Assembly: GCA_029856365.1 (NCBI GenBank) | Contig: JAHQWW010000026.1 | Location: 1-36,878 of the forward strand | DNA length: 36,878 bases | Direction: 5' to 3' | From: Candidatus Hodarchaeota archaeon | Lineage (GTDB): Archaea > Asgardarchaeota > Heimdallarchaeia > Hodarchaeales > Hodarchaeaceae | Shown here: positions 25,301-33,862 of the stretch, piece by piece | Layout: each line of letters opens with the position of its first letter | Position numbering within the stretch: the stretch's first letter is position 1 | Notes under the pieces: model-generated | What the model saw: only the letters and a program-made list of their open reading frames with translations | What the model was told of the DNA's origin: nothing | The model's database searches: none | Translations under genes and position numbers: made by a program

Positions 25301-26193
25301 AGTGCCAGATATTTCATAGACGCGTGTTGCCCGAACTCAAAGATCCCTCCTTCATCGAAATCCTTGGTGTTAATCCACATACTAATCGTTTTTGGTCTTC
25401 TCCCATCCAATCCTAGTTCAAAGGGATATTTATAAGTATCAATATAGTCATCTATAGCGTCGAATTCATCAGCACCATCTATTTGGCCAATTGTTGCTTC
25501 ATCATTATCATAATCCTGGGGGCTACCATCTATATGATTTCTGGTTGAATCGTAACGTATTCCTGAAGTTTCTGAGAAATGCCAGACACTTACAAAATTT
25601 TCATCCCAGACATCTTCAGGAGTTTCTTGGTTCTCAATGTAAGGATTTCCATAATACATTGAAATGATAGTCTTGTGAGTGCTTGAAAGATTCATTTTAA
25701 CCCACGTGATTAAGTGAGAGTGGGTTGAATTATAGTCACGATTAAAATATTCGATTTCATAGTCTAGTTTATTGCCTAAAAAATCTGTGAAAATTATGTC
25801 ATTCCCATTTGCTTGAGCTACATTCTTTAAATCGGTATCATACAAATCTATCAAGACAGGAAAGGATGTTAAATTTTCGTATCCCTTTGAAGTGTGAACA
25901 GTAATTGATTTCCGAAATTGAAACCTTACGTCAGTCCACATAGAACCTGTTTCTGTCTTTTTATAACTAATAGAAGACTTCTCATTAGTATTTAGAAAGA
26001 GTGATCTTATATTATCTAAAGCCTCGTGATTTACTCTCTTTCCCAATCTTGTTTGACTCAATCTCCCTAACGTATTTATTTTCATATCTGATATGAATAT
26101 TTCTTCAAAATCCAATAATTCCGATGTGATTACAATATTAATAGATAAAGTTGTCAAGAAGAGAATTGTTATTATTCTCAGGGACTTTTTCAC
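22342..26193 (-). CDS. Large LamG/Ig surface protein with TM and cytosolic domain
   Basis: 1283 residues. Residues 1-25 are a signal peptide or N-terminal anchor. Residues 90-183 match DUF2341 ('SITVHTSKGYENLTSFPVLI', 'MYYGNP'). Residues about 200-400 are a LamG/concanavalin-like domain ('VWHFSETSG', 'SMWINTKDF'). Next come four to six Ig-like repeats rich in N-glycosylation sequons. A single TM helix ('SSIVLFLIFLIIISLTIA', about 1062-1088) is followed by a 192-residue cytosolic part that begins 'LLALLNKHTLGIVTATFDES' and contains 'GPIPIMITPKSLEKD'. The 'Fde--GPiPi' pattern recalls longin or roadblock-like domains, but I cannot confirm it. So it looks like a receptor: outer binding stalk plus inner effector. 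It is convergent with the dehydrogenase gene. Confidence 0.8.
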   Translation of the reverse strand: MKKSLRIITILFLTTLSINIVITSELLDFEEIFISDMKINTLGRLSQTRLGKRVNHEALDNIRSLFLNTNEKSSISYKKTETGSMWTDVRFQFRKSITVHTSKGYENLTSFPVLIDLYDTDLKNVAQANGNDIIFTDFLGNKLDYEIEYFNRDYNSTHSHLITWVKMNLSSTHKTIISMYYGNPYIENQETPEDVWDENFVSVWHFSETSGIRYDSTRNHIDGSPQDYDNDEATIGQIDGADEFDAIDDYIDTYKYPFELGLDGRRPKTISMWINTKDFDEGGIFEFGQHASMKYLALQTGSLPNSWSTDWGGFSSDFAITSLNQWVYFVITYEDPIIKIYSKSIATKSAEVQISRSINLNIGNKVTLKFGMVRGNYFNGTIDEVRVSSVARSAAWIETEFYNQYDPNSFYSIGPQEMDKNPPQINDLGVEDKGDGKPIFYANVTDDLTPITKVLIEINGSVYDMEENTSGLWIYQCPWVNFGDYCEYQVVNASDAHGNWIVSKSNMKYNIFNKDTLPPDVLQWEYYLDIHTFKANVTDPWGEIDTVIVNVTSYNLVATMVPIAIVRNKIFIYKNDTLEIPNGPMEFQIFINDTSGNEYRSPLHSGYVSINHAPFVKNIIINPLKLFSCSIIELFYDYYDEDGHPESGTEIKWYRNNGTGFVLQNDYNNETMIPSSALVKNDLWYVTIRPKDGVLFGKMINSSELIGPVVVLNSPPMITILKDQHPEFIIEDQDIILERSYYRFIDNDGDRDQSVIWWFKDGDLQPEYTNQTQISANITQPGESWYYLIKPYDGLDQGMDQTSSIMVIESRPRINKHNIIPENDTEGHYSLEINTTDPRNEIKYIQYVIISNKSNPQIKGVVTSPKDGTEDIWVFDFHLTDYTYLNAEITVQIKVVTELLNYSQKETITKSFTLIFIAEDTVPPRVNNAFYVLNDKLKPFSLIFYAEVEEYGSGIDEITLYYYFEEVYYGENRGGIGSSFFQEKKVHWFQMGMEFLNKSGNTAIYSVTVPFSLNGTSWNVIYRISTIDKDGNKNENAFQIDPQQAERNPILYYTPEGVMPSSIVLFLIFLIIISLTIASVVVSLIYIKRSDLKPELIGLDRNLVMENINQVSNVELLALLNKHTLGIVTATFDESMGPIPIMITPKSLEKDSNVLYKIAFRSFSNCEFVANLNSINQAVFNFTLYEKTIIKVLAFTFALDRPRFRGRQENITLSILIYPTYFSIVDQFTDIILERIKIIHELLDSRPEDKKTIFLKIIELREMISKIIESFSRLYRNNKDSQV

Positions 26194-26468
26194 TACAATA
26201 TTCCCCAGTTCATAAGATGCAATTCACACACAGGAATTTAGGCCTTTTACACACTCTAACTTGGTATAAATATCTTTTCAGGTATAAAAGGCATTCTAGG
26301 GAATTTGTCCGCATTTGGAAAAAAAATCGACTAAACATTAATTTATTGAGATTGATCGGTTTATTTCAAAGGGATCTCAAAATAAAATTTCGGTCATTTC
26401 TCATATTCGCTTTCAGTAATCATTCTCTGTTCTTCAGGGAGGAAAAAATCAATGATTTGTTTACCTAA

Positions 26469-26741
26469 TGTCTCGCTCTCATTGTAGTTCCATTAACCAC
26501 TATTGAAACAAAGATCACAATTAAAAAGCATGTAGAAGCGAATGACGAGATTATGACTTGGGAGTACTTCGAAAAAGCTTCAACTGTTGATCCTGAAGAG
26601 GGATAAACAAAAGAAATGGAATCAAAGTATGATATTTCATTAGACTATCCTCCTCCAGAATTTCTTACTTCTGGATTTGAAGTATTGACATTAATTTTCG
26701 CACAAGGACTATTCCTCTTGAGTAAAAGAAATAGAAAATAA
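26469..26741 (+). pseudogene. Decayed surface-protein tail with in-frame TAA
   Basis: A plus-strand frame from 26469 (after a TAA at 26466-26468) encodes about 45 residues to TAA 26604-26606, then 44 more in the same frame to TAA 26739-26741. The second part ends with a hydrophobic helix and basic tail, 'TSGFEVLTLIFAQGLFLLSK' then 'RNRK', the layout of archaeal surface-protein anchors (Heimdall-CTERM or PGF-CTERM-like: G-F-E, TM, K/R). The first part has 'ETKITIKKHVEANDEIMTWE'. No start is present, and the upstream bases are non-coding. It looks like the end of a lost surface gene rather than a functional one. Confidence 0.5.
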
Positions 26742-26768
26742 GTTTTTCATGCTCCATTATCTTTTTCT

Positions 26769-28463
26769 TTATTCCTCTTCATACTCAGAAAGAATTTTTT
26801 TTGCCTCTTTCAAGTAGATACGAAATTCCTCAATTTTCATTAAATCCTCAATTGATTTGGAAGGAATATCACTTAATCGCTGGTAAATCATTTTGACAAC
26901 AAGATTTTCCAGTTGTGCTAATTCAATCCTTCGAGTTAATGATGTGTTCTTATCAATGTACTCTTCCCATTTTTTCAACTGAGAGAAAAAGGAATAATGT
27001 TCAAAGCTGATAGAATCTGCTAATGTTTTCAGGCCTTTTTCCTCTGTTATAGCTTGAGCCTTAAATAGTAACTTCTGTGCATGTTGAATATCAAATTTTA
27101 ATAGAGAAAGCTTTGATTGCAACCAATAAGATTGCGCTAGTAATGAGTGAGAATTTTGTTCGATAGCGATCTTAAGTAATCGAGAACAGTAATGATCCAG
27201 TTCATTAAGAATTGTTTCATTACCTGTAATTTTCAATTCATAAAGAAGTAATTCACATAAATTAATAATGGCTTCAACTGTGACCTTATAGGCAATCTGA
27301 GGCTCTTTAGCTATTTCTTGAAATAACCTTAGAGCTTCCATTTTATCTGGTAACCTTTCACTTGTTTTCAGGAGAAGTGCTTTACTTGTTCGGTATATTA
27401 AATTGTACCAAATATTATTATCTTCCTTTTTCAGCTTTTTTAATTCTTTTATGAAAGGAATTGCCTCAGTGGGAGAAAGATGATACGTATAAAGGCGAAT
27501 CAGATAGTATAAGCCATCAACTAAATAAAAAGAAGCCTTTTTTTCCTTAGCTATATTTAGGGCTTTTTTATAACATTCTAATGAGGTTTGAAACTCCCCT
27601 CGATCCTGTAATAATCTACCGAGGTCGTAAAGTCCCAGAATTATATTAACAGTAAAATCAATTGACTCAGCTAGTTTTAGAGACTTAGTAATAAAACTCT
27701 CTGCTGATTCTAACTCTCCTTGGAAATAATATATTTCACCTAAATGAAGTAAATTGTGAGAGATATCACACTTATTCTTAATACTCTCCGATAAAGCAAG
27801 AGCTCGCTTTGTATAATCTCTCGCAAGGTTAAATTCCCCTCTTAACAGATAGATATTCCCTATAGCACGATATGCCTGGGAAATAAGATATTTATTCCCA
27901 GTTTTTTCTCCAAGATCTAGACTCTCATTGAAAAATTTCAATGCAAAACTATGGTTTCCCTTATAGTAATAATAATTTCCCAATCCAAATAATGCCTCAC
28001 TCATACCCAGCTTATCGTCAACTTCTTCTCTAAGCGATAAACTTTCTTGAATTAATGGTAATTGTTTGTTTGATTCGACATTAGGATCGAATGAAGTTGC
28101 TTTCAAGAAAAGAAGAGTTGCTTTTTTGCACTTATACTCTTTTGACCCTTTATCCAATATCTGATTGAGAAAAATTTCCCCCTCATTAAGCAGTCTCTTG
28201 GTCTCATTTCTTGTTTCAGCCATTAAAGAAATCCTGAGTAAAATAAAGAGGGCATTCAATCCAAATATAACATTTTGAGATTTTTTACTTTGGTTAAATA
28301 GTTGAAGTGACATCTCCTTGGCTTTAGCTAATTCTCCAAGATTAAGATAACAAATACTCTTCAAATATAACACTTTCAATTGAGTGTTTCCATCTAATCT
28401 ATCTAGAGGTTCAACCATAATAAGATACCTTGATGCTTCATCATAATTCTCCTGATTGATCAA
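26769..28463 (-). CDS. Tetratricopeptide-repeat (TPR) protein
   Basis: 564 residues from TTG 28463. Ten or more TPR units (34-residue helix pairs) cover residues 20-330. Clear copies are 'EALFGLGNYYYYKGNHSFAL', 'QAYRAIGNIYLLRGEFNLAR', 'HNLLHLGEIYYFQGELESAE' and 'GLYDLGRLLQDRGEFQTSL', with further helical repeats to about 500. It is soluble and probably a protein-binding scaffold. The frame continues 20 codons upstream (to 28523) with 'ELEWIKLVFNLNKAEF', a helix that fits the repeat register. The real N-terminus is therefore probably further up, at a non-standard codon or lost to mutation; TTG 28463 has only a weak ribosome site. Two stops (TGA TAA) precede the extension. Confidence 0.88.
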   Translation of the reverse strand: MINQENYDEASRYLIMVEPLDRLDGNTQLKVLYLKSICYLNLGELAKAKEMSLQLFNQSKKSQNVIFGLNALFILLRISLMAETRNETKRLLNEGEIFLNQILDKGSKEYKCKKATLLFLKATSFDPNVESNKQLPLIQESLSLREEVDDKLGMSEALFGLGNYYYYKGNHSFALKFFNESLDLGEKTGNKYLISQAYRAIGNIYLLRGEFNLARDYTKRALALSESIKNKCDISHNLLHLGEIYYFQGELESAESFITKSLKLAESIDFTVNIILGLYDLGRLLQDRGEFQTSLECYKKALNIAKEKKASFYLVDGLYYLIRLYTYHLSPTEAIPFIKELKKLKKEDNNIWYNLIYRTSKALLLKTSERLPDKMEALRLFQEIAKEPQIAYKVTVEAIINLCELLLYELKITGNETILNELDHYCSRLLKIAIEQNSHSLLAQSYWLQSKLSLLKFDIQHAQKLLFKAQAITEEKGLKTLADSISFEHYSFFSQLKKWEEYIDKNTSLTRRIELAQLENLVVKMIYQRLSDIPSKSIEDLMKIEEFRIYLKEAKKILSEYEEE

Positions 28464-28763
28464 AAACTCTGCTTTATTCAGATTAAAAACCAGTTTAATC
28501 CACTCTAATTCCTGATATGGTCTTTATCAAACTTCAAAACCAATCATATCTTTTAGTTTTAGACTCTTTCCTAAGAATTTATTAAAACAGTTACGGTTTC
28601 TTTCGCTTCGGATCAACATCCGTAACATGACTTATTCCCTGAATTTTTACGCGAGATAATCCAATCCCACAGAGCTATGTAGTAATGAGGTAGTAGTGAA
28701 TGATAACAATATTAATCCTTAGAGAGATATATTTACAAGAGGGAGCAATATTGCCATTAAACA

Positions 28764-29363
28764 ATGACATTTAATGATTATTCTCATCTATTTGAGGCTT
28801 TAAGTAGTGAACGTCGAAGGGAATTATTTGACTTCATATCAAAATATTATTTTGTATCAAAAAATGATTTAGCAATTAAGTTTAATATGAAACGAGCAAC
28901 TTTGAATCATCATTTGGACAGTTTGACGAGAGCAGGATTAATTCATGAAGTATCATTAATTCTAGATGGAAGAAATCATACATTCATTATTCCAGCGGTA
29001 AAGATTTTCCCAGAAAGGTTAATAGAAGATCAAAAGGATACACAAACATTATTGAAACAATTAAGAATCTGGACGAATCAAAATTTAAATTTAAATAATT
29101 GGAACATCTTACGTGAAAGTTTAAACAATCTAGATATTCCTGAAGATATTCTCAATTCAGTAGAATTTCGCTTGTTTCCTTTAATTGGTACAAGAGTCTC
29201 TATTGAAACAAATTATTGTTTTATCTGCAGAGCTAATAAAGCCCAAATGGCTTGTTTTGCTTGTAAAAATCTAATATGCAAAGTTCATAGTTATGATATC
29301 GACCGTGAAGAGCTCGGTACTGTTAATCTATGTCCTAATTGTGTAAACAAATTTTTCGGATAA
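28764..29363 (+). CDS. Winged-helix regulator with C-terminal zinc-finger
   Basis: 199 residues. Residues 6-80 are an ArsR-like winged helix ('LFEALSSERRRELFDFISKY', recognition helix 'NMKRATLNHHLDSLTRAGLI', wing to residue 78). Residues 90-140 are a helical linker. Residues 150-195 hold eight metal ligands: C152, C155, C164, C167, C172, H175, C190 and C193, that is C-x2-C-x8-C-x2-C-x4-C-x2-H-x14-C-x2-C, a pattern able to bind two zinc ions like B-box, ZZ or RING-type folds. wHTH domains joined to such a module are unusual. An ATATATTTA box lies about 30 bases before the ATG, so the message may be almost leaderless. It is convergent with the FtsX-type permease. Confidence 0.82.
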   Translation: MTFNDYSHLFEALSSERRRELFDFISKYYFVSKNDLAIKFNMKRATLNHHLDSLTRAGLIHEVSLILDGRNHTFIIPAVKIFPERLIEDQKDTQTLLKQLRIWTNQNLNLNNWNILRESLNNLDIPEDILNSVEFRLFPLIGTRVSIETNYCFICRANKAQMACFACKNLICKVHSYDIDREELGTVNLCPNCVNKFFG

Positions 29364-29383
29364 AAAAAAGAAAGAAAGAGGGA

Positions 29384-31783
29384 TTATCCAATGATTCGGC
29401 TCACAGTCTCTTCGGAAATAGATGTACGGAATAGAGATCGGAGTGAAAGGTAAGCTGCTAAGATTACACCTAGAAAAACATTTAGTACTGACAAACCTAT
29501 ACTAAATGGAGTGATTTGTATAACAAATACAACTCCAAATTCGGCTGCCCACTCAAAGATAAGGATTGCCAATGCACCACCGGTAATAAATCCAATGAGA
29601 ATACCACTAACGCTAGCAATAACCAACTCTAGTAGTACTGTGCCAAAGATCTCCCGATTAGAAACTCCTAATGCTCTAAAATTCACAAAATCATATTTTC
29701 TTTCCGAAATAGAAATAGAAACAACCGAGACAGCAATAGCTACTCCTACAATTAAGCCTGCAGACATTGCTGCTAGCATGAAGGCATACCCTACCATCAT
29801 TGCTTCTCGTACTGATTTCGCTAGTTCACTTTTAATGATTACATCTTGGACATTAGGATTCTCACCCAGTGCCTTTTCTATTTGATCTGAATCTTCTAGC
29901 TGTTCTGTATGAATGTAGATACCATTAGCATAGTTTGTTTCAGTTATCCCTGCTAACCATCGTGCAGTGTCAATCGAAGTATATAGTCCACCACCAGTGA
30001 ATTCGTTAAGTATGTTCTCAACCTCTAAAGCTCTGTTATTTCCCTGAAGATCAATTACTGCAAGTAAGTCACCCTTTTTTAAACTAAACTTAATAGCTAG
30101 ATCTTTCGTAATCACGACTTTCTGATATCCTGGAACTCCTCCAGTGTCGAAATTACGACTGATTGTTGATTCGTTAAGACCTGTAATAACATAATTTTGA
30201 GTCATGTCAAGTTTTAATCTGATAGGTACCAAAACAAACGGTTCATAATGTTTCCATGTGAGATTCTCAAGCATTGTTGCTATCTGTGATGAGTTTTGGT
30301 AGTTGTTGAGGGTAATCTGCATGTCCCATGCTTCATAAAATTGAAATTGCTTGTCAATTCCAGTTGTAAAACTTGTACCTGTCGTGGAACCGAAGAAAGA
30401 GATGGACATTGCCAGAATGATTCCAAAAATTATGAATAATGCTTTTCGCTTCTCTTGGAAGACCGATCGAATTGAAAATTTTGTCAATGGTGAAAGTGAT
30501 TTAATTTTTAATAACATCCGTTCTAAATATACTGGACAAGCTGGTTTGAACATTGCTTGAGGTCGCATTGCTTCGATTGGAGCCATTCGTAGAATTCTCT
30601 GAACAGCTAGGAGAGAACCTGCTGTTGTAAAGAAAAATATTAGACAAATAAATCCGACAGTAGGGAACAATAGGAGTATAGAAGAAATAGAGGTCACATT
30701 AGGTAATTTCTTTATTCCTACTAGTTCAATATAGAAATCTCCAAGACTAAGACCAGATATTAAACCTAAAGATATTCCGATAGATCCCCCTATCAGACCT
30801 ATTAACCACGCATATACTATGGTACCTGTGGCTATTTCACGATTTGAAAACCCTAATGCTTTAAAAATACCCAGTGTAGTGATTTCTTCTTCAAGGATTC
30901 GCTTTAGGACAATGAATAGCATTATTCCAACAATAATTGCAAAAACAAATGATAAAATAAGACCCATGCCTGAAAAAGTTGGTGCAATACTTAATAAGAA
31001 GGCATCCCGACCGCTATATTGAAGCACAGATTCAATTCCATACTCCTGACTCATCACAGTTAAGAATTCTTCCAAAAAATGATTACTCATGGATGGGTCA
31101 TTGAAATAAAGGGCAATCTGATTGACTTGATTTGAGCTGTTCATATGAGATTCCCAATCTTGTTGTTTCATCCAAATCACAGGGCCATCCCAAGAGCTTC
31201 CATAAAATTCAGTTACAATACCAGGTGATAACATAAATTCTGGCGAATCAACCATAGCGATGACTGTTAGATTCAATATCCCTGAAGGAGTGAGTACTTT
31301 CAATTCGTCATTGATCTCCCAACCTTGGAGTTCGGCAGTAACCTTCTCAACAACGGCAACATTAGGATCAGTTGAATTATTGAGAGTACTGATGTATGGT
31401 TCATGATAGTATAACTTATCAACAAGTAATTCTTCATTTCTAACAGCGTATAAATGTGTATTAACCTGAGACTCAATTCCAGACTCAGTAACTTGTAATT
31501 CACGGAAATCTCGAAATTCAAACTCAAAATCGATATCTAGTTCTTCTTTAACTTGATTAACTAGTAGTGTTAGGTTAGATTTATCCATTTGCTCAGTTGT
31601 TATCAACAGATGGTGATATCTTTGGCCGATCCAGGAGGCATTCTCGACTTCAAGCCAATTGAAGTATAATGCTGAGTAAAGGATAGTAATAATGCAGCCA
31701 ATGGTGATGACTATGATGATGGGGATGGATCGGAGCTTCTTACTTTTTACATCACGCCAGGCTTTACGAATGAACAGTTTCAT
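29384..31783 (-). CDS. MacB/FtsX-type ABC transporter permease
   Basis: 799 residues from the ATG at 31783, preferred because GGTGA sits just before it; the open frame begins 21 bases earlier. It has an N-terminal TM, a large extracytoplasmic MacB-type periplasmic-core domain, then two FtsX membrane domains of three to four helices each. The first includes 'GIMLFIVLKRILEEEITTLG' and 'IFKALGFSNREIATG'; the second 'KYDFVNFRALGVSNREIFGT'. The 'K-alG-s-reI' coupling helices are the FtsX signature. Such permeases export lipids or proteins, or signal across the membrane. It works with the ATPase encoded at 31788-32543, four bases upstream. Confidence 0.93.
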   Translation of the reverse strand: MKLFIRKAWRDVKSKKLRSIPIIIVITIGCIITILYSALYFNWLEVENASWIGQRYHHLLITTEQMDKSNLTLLVNQVKEELDIDFEFEFRDFRELQVTESGIESQVNTHLYAVRNEELLVDKLYYHEPYISTLNNSTDPNVAVVEKVTAELQGWEINDELKVLTPSGILNLTVIAMVDSPEFMLSPGIVTEFYGSSWDGPVIWMKQQDWESHMNSSNQVNQIALYFNDPSMSNHFLEEFLTVMSQEYGIESVLQYSGRDAFLLSIAPTFSGMGLILSFVFAIIVGIMLFIVLKRILEEEITTLGIFKALGFSNREIATGTIVYAWLIGLIGGSIGISLGLISGLSLGDFYIELVGIKKLPNVTSISSILLLFPTVGFICLIFFFTTAGSLLAVQRILRMAPIEAMRPQAMFKPACPVYLERMLLKIKSLSPLTKFSIRSVFQEKRKALFIIFGIILAMSISFFGSTTGTSFTTGIDKQFQFYEAWDMQITLNNYQNSSQIATMLENLTWKHYEPFVLVPIRLKLDMTQNYVITGLNESTISRNFDTGGVPGYQKVVITKDLAIKFSLKKGDLLAVIDLQGNNRALEVENILNEFTGGGLYTSIDTARWLAGITETNYANGIYIHTEQLEDSDQIEKALGENPNVQDVIIKSELAKSVREAMMVGYAFMLAAMSAGLIVGVAIAVSVVSISISERKYDFVNFRALGVSNREIFGTVLLELVIASVSGILIGFITGGALAILIFEWAAEFGVVFVIQITPFSIGLSVLNVFLGVILAAYLSLRSLFRTSISEETVSRIIG

Positions 31784-31787
31784 GTCA

Positions 31788-32543
31788 TCACCCAGTTGTA
31801 TCAATAGGAGGAACTATAGTGAGTTCCTCCCAGAACTCTTTTTCTTTAGCTGGATCATATTTTGAGGTTCCAAAGATTTTTCCATCACGAAGGTAAATAA
31901 CTCGATCAGCAAGAGTAGAGATCCCCACATTATGAGTAACGAGGATAATTGTGACTCTATGATTCTCATTAACCCGCTGAAGTAGTTTCAATATTTTTCC
32001 TGTTGTTTCGCTGTCTATATTTCCTGTTGGCTCGTCAGCTAATAGGATCCTAGGTTTTTTAGCTAATGCTCTTGCAATGGCTACCCGCTGTTGTTCACCA
32101 CCACTAAGCTGTGCAGGAAATTTGTTGATTTTATCTCCTAAACCTACTTCTTCTAGTAATTCTTTCGTAATTGTCCGTGCCTCATCCGAGGGACTAGTGA
32201 GCTTAGCTGCTAGTTCCACATTCTCAAATGCAGTAAGAGATGCAACTAGATTATAGAACTGGAAAATGAATCCCACATTGAGTCGTCGATATTTCGTTAA
32301 GTTCTTTTCATTGAGAGAAGTTAAATCAGCTTTTTCTCCATTTTTATCAAAGGATATTTTCCCTGTTGTTGAACGATCAATCCCTCCAATAATGTTAAGT
32401 AAAGTTGTCTTTCCAGAACCAGATGGCCCTAAAACAGCAATGAATTGCCCTTGTTCTATAGTAAGAGTTATCCCGCTCAATGCAGGGACGATCAATTCAC
32501 CCATCTTATAGTCCTTAGTCAAATCTTGTATCGTTAAAGTCAT
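31788..32543 (-). CDS. LolD/MacB-type ABC transporter ATPase
   Basis: 251 residues. Walker [10 protein letters not shown] (39-47), Q-loop '[20 protein letters not shown]', signature '[15 protein letters not shown]' (146-160), Walker B '[12 protein letters not shown]' (166-177) and switch His in 'ILVTHNVG'. The '[14 protein letters not shown]' and 'DEPTGNID' spellings belong to the LolD/MacB/FtsE class, which agrees with the FtsX-type permease next to it. The cargo is unknown. The double Lrp regulator at 32769-33692 lies upstream on the same strand and may control it. Confidence 0.96.
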   Translation of the reverse strand: MTLTIQDLTKDYKMGELIVPALSGITLTIEQGQFIAVLGPSGSGKTTLLNIIGGIDRSTTGKISFDKNGEKADLTSLNEKNLTKYRRLNVGFIFQFYNLVASLTAFENVELAAKLTSPSDEARTITKELLEEVGLGDKINKFPAQLSGGEQQRVAIARALAKKPRILLADEPTGNIDSETTGKILKLLQRVNENHRVTIILVTHNVGISTLADRVIYLRDGKIFGTSKYDPAKEKEFWEELTIVPPIDTTG

Positions 32544-32768
32544 TTTCTACACCAAATCGGATAAAACGATCAACGGATATAATAGACTCAGGTAAAGAAA
32601 ATTTCTTTACCTTTGTTTTTGTATAGTTATATGTGTTTAAACTTTTTATTCGAAGATGATTTATACCAAAAAAAGCAAATCATCAAAGGATTTCAATTTC
32701 ATTTGACGATAAAGAAGTATTAATAGAGTATGATTCAGCTGATGCTGAAAAAACAGGGAAAAGTTCCG

Positions 32769-33692
32769 TCATTTTTTTTGGTGCGTTTCAAGGAGTTCAT
32801 CAGTAAAATCAGGATAATAACGGATACTACCTCCAACTAGATGGGATGTTGTTTGTATATCTGGCACCTTACTCAGAACATCTTCTTGTATAGATTTTAC
32901 TTCATCTACGTTTTCAGCTTGGAAAGCAAGAATAATAATTGGTCGGTCAACAACCTGCCAACTAACCCAAAAATGATCTGGTCTAGTTCTTCGGATCTCA
33001 TTATCAATGCTTACACGATTCTGTCGTGTCAATTTATTGAGTTCAACCAAAATAAGAACCATCATTCCTCTTGAAATCTTCCCAGGATTTAACTGAATGG
33101 TTAATCTTATCATGTTTCGTTCTTGTAATGATTTAAGTCTCTTTCTAATTGTTTTTACACTAATATGGGTCTTCTTGGATAACTCACTTAAAGTGATTCT
33201 CCCATTCTCTCGCAAATGCGAGAGTATAGACCAATCTAATCTCTTAATGTCGCTCAATGTTCCCATGGGAGACAACTGGTCGGCTGTCAACGGTAATAGT
33301 ACTGGAAAGATGGAGACTTCTCTTATTTTATCAACAGAATGAAAAACATCCGAGAGAAGACTTATTTCTGTATGATTTCTATAAAAGCCAATAGCGAATC
33401 CTGCCTCAACTCCAGCTCCGATACCTGTTACTAATGGATGCATTCCTAGTTGATTTATCAGGTTTTCACTAGGTTGATTGTGAAATTTAAATAAAATAAG
33501 TACTGTATTAGCGTTCATAAGGGAGGGATTGAATTCAAAAGTAAATCTTTCAATGATTCCTTTCTCTTCCAAAATACGAACTCTATTTTTTATTGTGTTT
33601 GCGCTTACATTATGTTTTTGGGCTAGATGAGAGTATGAAATACGACAATCATTACTTAACTCCATTAAGATTTGTTTATCCAAGAGATCCAT
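32769..33692 (-). CDS. Double Lrp/AsnC-type regulator
   Basis: 307 residues made of two Lrp-like halves. Each has an HTH followed by an alpha/beta RAM-like domain. HTH 1 (residues 1-50) reads 'LLDKQILMELSNDCRISYSH' and 'VSANTIKNRVRILEEKGIIE'. HTH 2 (about 148-200) reads 'LDWSILSHLRENGRITLSEL' and 'ISVKTIRKRLKSLQERNMIR'. Standard Lrp proteins have one copy, about 150 residues. The duplication would let a single chain bind a two-site operator. It is divergent from the small membrane protein at 33863; the shared gap holds a 7-bp inverted repeat (33764-33785). It is likely to regulate itself, the ABC pair downstream, or both. Confidence 0.88.
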   Translation of the reverse strand: MDLLDKQILMELSNDCRISYSHLAQKHNVSANTIKNRVRILEEKGIIERFTFEFNPSLMNANTVLILFKFHNQPSENLINQLGMHPLVTGIGAGVEAGFAIGFYRNHTEISLLSDVFHSVDKIREVSIFPVLLPLTADQLSPMGTLSDIKRLDWSILSHLRENGRITLSELSKKTHISVKTIRKRLKSLQERNMIRLTIQLNPGKISRGMMVLILVELNKLTRQNRVSIDNEIRRTRPDHFWVSWQVVDRPIIILAFQAENVDEVKSIQEDVLSKVPDIQTTSHLVGGSIRYYPDFTDELLETHQKK

Positions 33693-33763
33693 CTATCTGA
33701 CCCCATTTTTGGGATCTATCTGGTTTGAAAATGAAAATTTCTTTTCAGAATCGGGAACATGGA

Positions 33764-33785
33764 GTAAAAATTCTTCCCTTTTTAC
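33764..33785. repeat. 7-bp inverted repeat in divergent promoter region
   Basis: GTAAAAA-TTCTTCCC-TTTTTAC lies 72-93 bases upstream of the double Lrp gene and 78-99 bases before the 33863 gene. An imperfect dyad, GAAAATGAAAATTTCTTTTC (33726-33745), is next to it. Lrp-type proteins bind AT-rich dyads, so these are candidate operators; low complexity means chance is possible. Confidence 0.3.
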
Positions 33786-33862
33786 GCAACATTGCTTTAC
33801 CAAAGTTACTTTAAATTCTATTTCCAAGTAGTACTTACTCCAAAAAGTAAGGTGAAAAAAAA

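Noticed and set aside
26151..26468. 105-codon plus-strand frame over the surface-protein start
   Set aside because: Antisense to the signal-peptide region and the AT-rich leader; basic, irregular composition without a motif.
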